Origin: DATKCJ01 sp035513275
GTDB taxonomy: Bacteria; Verrucomicrobiota; Verrucomicrobiia; Opitutales; Opitutaceae
Length of the DNA stretch: 9,876 bases
Assembly (NCBI GenBank): GCA_035513275.1
Contig: DATKCJ010000203.1
Location: 1-9,876 of the forward strand
Direction of reading: 5' to 3'
Shown here: piece after piece, positions 6,261 to 9,876 of the stretch
Position numbering within the stretch: the first letter of the stretch is position 1
How the letters are laid out: each line of letters opens with the position of its first letter
Notes under the pieces: model-generated
What the model saw: the letters and a program-made list of their open reading frames with translations, nothing else
Told to the model about the DNA's origin: nothing
The model's database searches: none
Made by a program: the position numbers and the translations under genes

Positions 6261-6686
6261 TTAAAACTGCTGGTCATGGATGTAGATGCGTCCGCGCGCC
6301 TGATCTATTACGACGAAAAACTCGTCCGCTCCGGGATATTCCCAGACTTCTCCCTCGACAGGTAATTCGTGCATGAACCACGACGGACAACCTCTTTTCA
6401 AGGTTATCTCAGATGCCTTCCTCTTCGACGGTTTCAAGAGTCCGTAGATTCCAATTGCCTGCCGCGACGCCCTTGAATCTTCGAGTTCGAAATAGTAACA
6501 CCACTCATTCGTGAAGTGGGGAGCCCTTGAATAGTAGGAGTGGTGAACAATTACTCCGCCGGGTGTCGAAACGCCAAAGGCACGCTTCCAATTCTTTGGA
6601 TCGTCACGCCACTCTCCGGCTAAAATGTAGCCGCACCCAGCCAGCAAAACGGTGAGCGAGACAAGAACTGACAGCCGAACTTTCAC
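6261..6686 (-). CDS. Small predicted lipoprotein, no recognised family
   Basis: 141 residues with the GTG start. The N-terminus is a classic lipoprotein signal: basic MKVR, then the hydrophobic stretch LSVLVSLTVLLAG, then the lipobox LLAGC with Cys18. Cleavage before Cys18 and lipid attachment are expected. The mature part is soluble and aromatic-rich, with EWRDDPKNWKRAF, HHSYYSRAPHFTNEWCYYFEL and a C-terminal FFVVIDQARGRIYIHD run suggesting a beta-rich ending. I do not recognise a family. GTG 6686 is chosen because AGGA lies six bases upstream; an in-frame ATG at 6716 is the alternative (151 residues). Further upstream the frame runs through repeat DNA. Two hand-counted 60-base lines gave about 45-47% GC, against 72% for one line of coaX, so recent acquisition is possible. 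Confidence 0.75.
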   Translation of the reverse strand: MKVRLSVLVSLTVLLAGCGYILAGEWRDDPKNWKRAFGVSTPGGVIVHHSYYSRAPHFTNEWCYYFELEDSRASRQAIGIYGLLKPSKRKASEITLKRGCPSWFMHELPVEGEVWEYPGADEFFVVIDQARGRIYIHDQQF

Positions 6687-6692
6687 TTGTAT

Positions 6693-6696
6693 TCCT
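6693..6696 (-). promoter_or_regulatory. Ribosome binding site deciding the lipoprotein start
   Basis: AGGA on the minus strand, six bases before GTG 6686. The resulting protein begins directly with a basic signal-peptide n-region, which favours this start over ATG 6716. Confidence 0.55.
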
Positions 6697-6796
6697 AGGA
6701 TGTCGTTGGACAACATTCGAGTGCGAGTCTCGAAATGAGTGCAAGCGACTAGTCTGCATTCCGTGTCTCGGCCCTGCGAGCTCCGTCCTTTGCTCC

Positions 6797-6818
6797 GCGC
6801 GTTAGGGACAACCCGCGC
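6797..6818. repeat. Inverted repeat beside a REP hairpin
   Basis: GCGCGTTAGGGACAACCCGCGC has complementary GCGCG and CGCGC ends around an imperfect centre. It lies next to the GTAG hairpin at 6824-6851, in the 173-base gap between the delta' and lipoprotein genes. No T-run follows in either direction. Confidence 0.45.
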
Positions 6819-6823
6819 CACCT

Positions 6824-6851
6824 CGGAGTCGCGGCGTAAAGCCGCTCCTAC
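6824..6851 (-). repeat. GTAG-headed REP-like hairpin, minus orientation
   Basis: On the minus strand from 6851: GTAG, GA, stem GCGGC, loop TTTAC, stem GCCGC, then GACTCC. The GTAGGAGCGGCTT type is a common REP form in other GC-rich Gram-negative genomes. It lies nine bases past the stop codon of the delta' gene, where an mRNA 3' end might form. Translating it gives the spurious N-terminal extension of the lipoprotein frame. Confidence 0.7.
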
Positions 6852-6859
6852 AGTCGGAA

Positions 6860-7837
6860 TCAAGAACGAGCTGATCCCGCACGCGCCCAGGCACGGAGGG
6901 AGGTGAGGAGAAAATCCTCGAGCGCGGCGGTGGTGCCGAGGTTGGCGCGGAGGAGGCCTGCGCAGCGTTCGAGTTTGCGCAGGACGGTGATCATTGGGCC
7001 GCGCAGATCGGCTGCGCTTCCTGAACCGGCGCGGGCGGCGACGAAGTCGCGCGTGGCGTGCTCGATCTCGGCGAGGAAATCCTGACGCACTCCGACGGAG
7101 AGGCCGGTCGTGAGCGCGTCGAGCTGGTCCTCGGTGAGGATCGTGCCTCGTGCGGTGAGTTCGTCGACACGCTCCTTTGTGCTCACCTCGGCCGCGGCGT
7201 CGAGGAGGCCTTCGAACTGCGCGATCAAGCCGTAGAGGCCAATCACTCCGGCGGTCACGTTCTTAGAATCGGCGAACGAACCCGCGGCGACTTTTCCAAT
7301 CCACTCCGTGTAGGCGTCTAGCCAGGCACGCAGGCCGGGGTGTTCCTCGGCCGCGCGTCCGCGCGGAAAACGAAACTGGAGGCAGCGGCTGCGGATCGTG
7401 GTGAGGAGCGAGTAGGGGCGGGTGGTGAGGAGCAGGATCGTCGTGCTCAGCGGCGGCTCCTCGAGTGTCTTGAGGAAGACGTTTGCCGACGCGGTGTTCA
7501 TCCGGTCGGCCTCGAAGATGATGGCGACCTTGCGCTCGCCGGCCTGCGGTGTGCGCTGGATATCGCCGATGGTCTCGCGAACGGTGTCGACGCCGATGAT
7601 GCGCGCCTTGCCTTCGGGCCGGAGCACGAAGCAGTCGGGATGACGAAGCGCGCGCGCAGGTGCATCCGCTCCGGTGATGCCGAGCATGCGCGCGGCGATG
7701 GCGAGCGCGACTCCCTCGAGCATCTCGAGCGAGTCGGAGTGGAAGAGCAGGCTGTTGCCGAGGCGGTCGCGCGCGAGGGCCTTGTCGATGACACCCGCGG
7801 AAGGCGACTTGGCGACAGCGTCAGGCCAGACGATCAT
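6860..7837 (-). CDS. holB: DNA polymerase III clamp loader delta' subunit
   Basis: Delta' is a structural AAA+ subunit of the clamp loader that places the sliding clamp on primed DNA. The 325-residue protein has FEADRMN (108-114, Walker B region), ANVFLKTLEEPP (118-129) and the SRC motif (150-152), whose arginine acts in trans on a neighbouring ATPase site. The expected P-loop position reads LLFHSDSLEMLEG (30-42) and lacks GxxGxGK, so it should not bind ATP in the usual way. The four-cysteine zinc knuckle that normally follows is also absent. The C-terminal half is helical and diverged. Start ATG 7837 has GGAAGG upstream and overlaps tmk by 17 bases; a TTG at 7864 would be an alternative. The tmk-holB neighbourhood is common and supports the call over DnaX. 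Confidence 0.87.
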   Translation of the reverse strand: MIVWPDAVAKSPSAGVIDKALARDRLGNSLLFHSDSLEMLEGVALAIAARMLGITGADAPARALRHPDCFVLRPEGKARIIGVDTVRETIGDIQRTPQAGERKVAIIFEADRMNTASANVFLKTLEEPPLSTTILLLTTRPYSLLTTIRSRCLQFRFPRGRAAEEHPGLRAWLDAYTEWIGKVAAGSFADSKNVTAGVIGLYGLIAQFEGLLDAAAEVSTKERVDELTARGTILTEDQLDALTTGLSVGVRQDFLAEIEHATRDFVAARAGSGSAADLRGPMITVLRKLERCAGLLRANLGTTAALEDFLLTSLRAWARAGSARS

Positions 7838-8462
7838 GGACGGCCTTCCAGATGAGTTTCTCAACCTTCTCGGCCGGCTGCGTGCCGTCGGCTACGAAAA
7901 ACCGGTCGGGCAGGGAGCGCGCGAGGAGCAGGTAGCCGTCGCGGACGTTGCGGTAGAACTCGATGTTCTCCTTTTCCATGCGGTCGGGCAGGTCGGAGTG
8001 GCGCTTGCGGATGCGCGCCATGCTGACCTCGGCCGGCACGTCGAGGACGATCGTGAGGTCTGGCATCACGTTGCCGACTGCGAACTGGTTGATCTGCTGG
8101 ACGGGATCGGGCGAGAGCTGGCGCGCGACGCCCTGATAGACGGTCGTCGAATCGAGGTAGCGATCGCAGATGACGACGCAGCCGGCCTTGAGCGAAGGCA
8201 CAATGAGCTCGCGAACGAGCTGGGCGCGGGAGGCGGCGAAGAGGAGCAACTCGGCCTCGGGGCAGAGGAGGTTGCTCTTCGAGTTGTGGATGATGAGGTG
8301 GCGGATTTCCTCGCCGATCTCGGTGCCGCCGGGCTCACGGGTGACGACAGTCTTGAACTTCGCACTCTCGAGCCGGGCGAGGAGTCGGTTGATCTGCGTG
8401 GTCTTGCCGCTGCCCTCGGCTCCTTCGAACGAGATGAGTTTGCCTTTCGATTTGCGTTTCAC
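7821..8462 (-). CDS. tmk: Thymidylate kinase
   Basis: Phosphorylates dTMP to dTDP with ATP for DNA synthesis. With the GTG start it has 213 residues, normal for the family. It shows the P-loop EGAEGSGKTTQ (13-23), the TREPGGTEIGEEIR segment (41-54) and the dTMP-site DRYLDSTTVYQG (100-111). IVLDVP (138-143) follows, then the arginine-rich LID with SDLPDRMEKE (156-165). The fold is a P-loop nucleotide kinase. GTG 8462 is chosen because the conserved KLISFEG strand begins eight residues later. The longer in-frame extension to 8627 is translated REP DNA. No clear Shine-Dalgarno sequence is visible. It is upstream of and overlapping holB, and divergent from the tolQ-like gene. Confidence 0.95.
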   Translation of the reverse strand: MKRKSKGKLISFEGAEGSGKTTQINRLLARLESAKFKTVVTREPGGTEIGEEIRHLIIHNSKSNLLCPEAELLLFAASRAQLVRELIVPSLKAGCVVICDRYLDSTTVYQGVARQLSPDPVQQINQFAVGNVMPDLTIVLDVPAEVSMARIRKRHSDLPDRMEKENIEFYRNVRDGYLLLARSLPDRFFVADGTQPAEKVEKLIWKAVHDRLA

Positions 8463-8555
8463 GTATCGCGCAACCGTAGAGAAGACACGCGCGCGAGTCC
8501 AAGCCCGAAGCGTGGGGGCCAGGATGGCAGGTGTATGCGATGCCTGCAGCCCCTT

Positions 8556-8615
8556 GTAGGTTGCGCGCTTGTCGCGCAACTGTTTCGACCGTGGCGCGAC
8601 GAGCGCGCCACCTAC
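8556..8615. repeat. Paired inverted REP element (BIME-like), 60 bp
   Basis: Two GTAG-headed hairpins face each other. The plus copy (8556-8580) is GTAG, stem GTTGCGCG, loop CTTGT, stem CGCGCAAC. The minus copy (8615 down to 8591) is GTAG, stem GTGGCGCG, loop CTCGT, stem CGCGCCAC. Ten bases lie between them. The copies match at 22 of 25 positions, and two of the three differences form one compensatory pair (T-A against G-C), so the structure rather than the exact sequence is kept. Confidence 0.8.
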
Positions 8616-8630
8616 ACCCGGCAACACTGA

Positions 8631-8660
8631 CTTCAGATGCAGGCTGGAAGCCTGCGCTAC
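8631..8660 (-). repeat. GTAG-headed REP-like hairpin, minus orientation
   Basis: On the minus strand from 8660: GTAG, C, stem GCAGGCT, loop TCC, stem AGCCTGC, then ATCTGAAG. The 7-bp stem is perfect. It belongs to a different stem subfamily from the pair at 8556-8615, though the GTAG head is shared. Confidence 0.7.
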
Positions 8661-8720
8661 TCACTCCCTCATTCCCTCACTCCCTCATTCGTCCCCTTTC
8701 ACTCTCACTTTCACTCTCAC
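8661..8720. repeat. Pyrimidine-rich tandem repeats upstream of the tolQ-like gene
   Basis: Two adjoining tandem arrays. Bases 8661-8690 are nearly four copies of the 8-mer TCAYTCCC, forming a 16-bp period. Bases 8697-8720 are two exact copies of the 12-mer TTTCACTCTCAC. The plus strand is almost entirely C and T apart from the regular A and one G. Such tracts can change copy number by slippage or form triplex DNA; neither is shown here. Confidence 0.8.
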
Positions 8721-8745
8721 TCGGGCGGGAGGAACATCCGCCCGA
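8721..8745. other. Hairpin TCGGGCGG / CCGCCCGA before the tolQ-like gene
   Basis: A perfect 8-bp stem (8721-8728 with 8738-8745) and a 9-base loop GAGGAACAT. It is followed by a short T-rich stretch (TTCTTTTCC), so a weak terminator or leader attenuator is possible on the plus strand. The loop holds a purine run. It lies about 50 bases before the chosen start and has no GTAG head, so it is not of the REP type. Confidence 0.45.
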
Positions 8746-8794
8746 CCGTTCTTTTCCGTTGATGACCGGGACATGGATTCCATGCTGCACGCAA

Positions 8795-9508
8795 ATGCCG
8801 CTTTTCTCCGTCCTGATCGCCCAGATACCGCCCGCAGCCGAGCCGGGGTTGTTCACGTATTTCATCCAGTCGAACCTGGCGGGGCAGGTAATCATCTTCG
8901 CTCTGGCATTTTTCAGTCTCGTGGCGTGGACGATCATGTTTGGAAAATTCTTCGAGTTGCGGCGGATGCGGGACTTGAACCACTCGTTTGCGGCGCGGCT
9001 CGCGCCCGAGCCTTCGCTTCTGAATCTTCCGGAAGGCTACCGAAACCTGCGCGCCGTGCCCTACGCGGATCTGCTCGCGGAGGCGCTCGAAGCCTTTGCC
9101 AGGGCGGCTGAGTTTCGCAATTCGCAAGGCGTAGGCAACCGGCGCGCCGAACTCGAGCACGCCGAGAACGCGCTCCAACGCGGCGTCGCACGCCTGACGC
9201 TTCAGTATGAATCCTCGATGGTGATGCTCGCCTCGATCATTTCGGGCGCGCCGTTCTTCGGCCTGCTCGGCACGGTGTGGGGCGTGATGGACGCGTTTGG
9301 CGCGGTGGGCCTTCAGGCCTCGGCCACCATCCAGACGCTCGCGCCCGGAGTCTCGGGTGCGCTGCTCACGACTGTAGCCGGCCTGCTCGTTGCGATCCCG
9401 TCGCTCTTCGGCTACAATCTCCTCGTCGTGCGGACGCGGCAGATGATCACGGAACTTGAAAACTACGCGAGCCAGTTGGCGGACCGGCTCGAGCTCGAGG
9501 CGTCCTGA
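8795..9508 (+). CDS. tolQ: TolQ/ExbB-type proton channel subunit (MotA/TolQ/ExbB family)
   Basis: An inner-membrane proton channel subunit that, with a TolR/ExbD partner, turns proton-motive force into movement acting on the cell envelope. 237 residues from ATG 8795, with three membrane helices: about 30-50 (QVIIFALAFFSLVAWTIMFG), 141-165 and 183-210. The cytoplasmic loop 52-138 is the large one between helices 1 and 2, as in the family. The signature GAPFFGLLGTVWGVMDAF (151-168) and APGVSGALLTTVAGLLVAIP (183-202) match TolQ most closely, including pore-lining threonines at 160 and 192-193. ExbB or a gliding-type homologue cannot be ruled out without further genes. ATG 8762 would add eleven residues; neither start has a good Shine-Dalgarno sequence. 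The tolR-like gene follows 18 bases downstream. Confidence 0.88.
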   Translation: MPLFSVLIAQIPPAAEPGLFTYFIQSNLAGQVIIFALAFFSLVAWTIMFGKFFELRRMRDLNHSFAARLAPEPSLLNLPEGYRNLRAVPYADLLAEALEAFARAAEFRNSQGVGNRRAELEHAENALQRGVARLTLQYESSMVMLASIISGAPFFGLLGTVWGVMDAFGAVGLQASATIQTLAPGVSGALLTTVAGLLVAIPSLFGYNLLVVRTRQMITELENYASQLADRLELEAS

Positions 9509-9526
9509 ACCGCCGCACGCACGGAT

Positions 9527-9876
9527 ATGCCACGGAATTTCCACAGGAAGCGGCCGATGGGCGTGGTCGCCGAGTTGAACGTGACCAACATGGTCGACCT
9601 CGGCTTCTCGCTCCTGATCGTCTTCATGATCACGGCGCCGTTGCTGCACCAGGAGCAGACGATTCCGATCGACCTGCCGATCGAGAGCTCGCGGCCGCAG
9701 AGGCAGGACCGCGACGAATTCCAATCGGTCTCGATCGACCGCAACGGCGTTTACTACTGGGACGACCAGCGGGTGACTTTCCAGCAGGTGCAGTTGAACC
9801 TCGCCGCGATCGCGGCGCAGGCGAAACCGCCCGTGCTCCGCATCCGCGCGGATTTCACGCTGCAATACCAGCGGGT
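9527..9876 (+). CDS. tolR: TolR/ExbD-type transport protein, N-terminal part (cut by window edge)
   Basis: Partner of the TolQ-like channel: one N-terminal membrane helix and a periplasmic domain. 116 codons are present before the window ends. A short basic cytoplasmic start (MPRNFHRKRP) leads to LNVTNMVDLGFSLLIVFM, where the aspartate in MVDL aligns with the proton-carrying Asp of TolR (Asp23) and ExbD (Asp25). ITAPLLHQEQTIPIDLP follows, the usual exit into the periplasm. The VSIDRNGVYYWDDQRVT segment matches the typical periplasmic beta region, ending in a partial VLRIRAD strand. The usual Pro before the Asp motif is Asn here (NVTNMVD). Whether it is TolR or ExbD depends on the downstream genes (tolA/tolB or tonB), which are outside. 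Confidence 0.9.
   Translation, partial: MPRNFHRKRPMGVVAELNVTNMVDLGFSLLIVFMITAPLLHQEQTIPIDLPIESSRPQRQDRDEFQSVSIDRNGVYYWDDQRVTFQQVQLNLAAIAAQAKPPVLRIRADFTLQYQR

Larger units (their letters stand above)
8463..8794. other. Divergent gap between tmk and the tolQ-like gene
   Basis: A stretch of 332 bases without a gene. In order it holds about 90 bases of tmk leader, a paired REP element (8556-8615), a single REP (8631-8660), a pyrimidine-rich tandem tract (8661-8720) and a hairpin (8721-8745). Promoters for both divergent genes should lie here, but no confident -35/-10 pair was recognised. An in-frame ATG at 8762 is an alternative start for the tolQ-like gene. Confidence 0.7.

Noticed and set aside
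6687..6863. N-terminal extension of the lipoprotein frame
   Set aside because: It is arginine-rich, runs through a REP hairpin and would bury the signal peptide in the middle of the protein.
8463..8627. N-terminal extension of thymidylate kinase
   Set aside because: Translated REP DNA; the kinase fold begins just after the GTG at 8462.
7674..8630. A 318-codon plus-strand open frame
   Set aside because: It is antisense to tmk and the start of holB, and runs through REP elements. No motif was seen.
8531..8794. N-terminal extension of the tolQ-like protein
   Set aside because: It runs through REP hairpins and the C/T tandem tract, giving low-complexity LSLSLSL sequence.
8717..9865. A 382-codon minus-strand open frame
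   Set aside because: It is antisense to the tolQ- and tolR-like genes, which show proper membrane helices and family motifs on the plus strand.

Overview
The window is GC-rich chromosomal DNA from a Gram-negative bacterium. A TolQ/TolR-type proton channel pair and a lipoprotein with a clear lipobox point to an outer membrane. High GC, frequent GTG starts, weak or absent Shine-Dalgarno sequences before several genes, and many small GTAG-headed palindromes in the gaps would fit Verrucomicrobiota (Opitutales-like). That placement is an inference from style, not from a marker gene. No tRNA, rRNA, CRISPR array, insertion sequence, prophage or defence gene was found.

Layout. 1-1383 (minus): first 461 codons of mutS, cut by the window edge. 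1384-1529: divergent gap with GTAGCGN heptad repeats in inverted arms and a 19-bp palindrome. 1530-2321 (plus): YbfF-like alpha/beta hydrolase whose stop codon lies inside a REP-like palindrome. 2322-2657: repeat-rich gap. 2658-6247 (plus): a tight four-gene coenzyme A block, panB-panC-coaBC-coaX, with overlapping start and stop codons throughout. 6261-6686 (minus): small orphan lipoprotein, AT-richer than its neighbours and convergent with coaX. 6687-6859: gap with a REP hairpin. 6860-8462 (minus): tmk followed by a clamp-loader delta' gene, overlapping by 17 bases. 8463-8794: divergent gap holding a paired REP element, a single REP, a pyrimidine-rich tandem-repeat tract and a hairpin. 8795-9876 (plus): tolQ/exbB-like gene and the start of a tolR/exbD-like gene.

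How the genes work together. PanB and PanC make pantothenate from ketoisovalerate and beta-alanine, CoaX phosphorylates it, and CoaBC adds cysteine and decarboxylates to 4'-phosphopantetheine. Only panD, panE (or an equivalent), coaD and coaE are missing for the full route to CoA. The CoaB half of CoaBC looks more like the stand-alone type II CoaB than the usual E. coli type I half. Tmk and delta' both serve DNA replication, as in many genomes where these genes are neighbours. TolQ and TolR form an inner-membrane proton-driven motor.

The most notable non-coding feature is a set of six GTAG-headed hairpins at gene boundaries, two of which form a 60-bp inverted pair with compensatory base changes. 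No new multi-gene system was found; most genes here are housekeeping.
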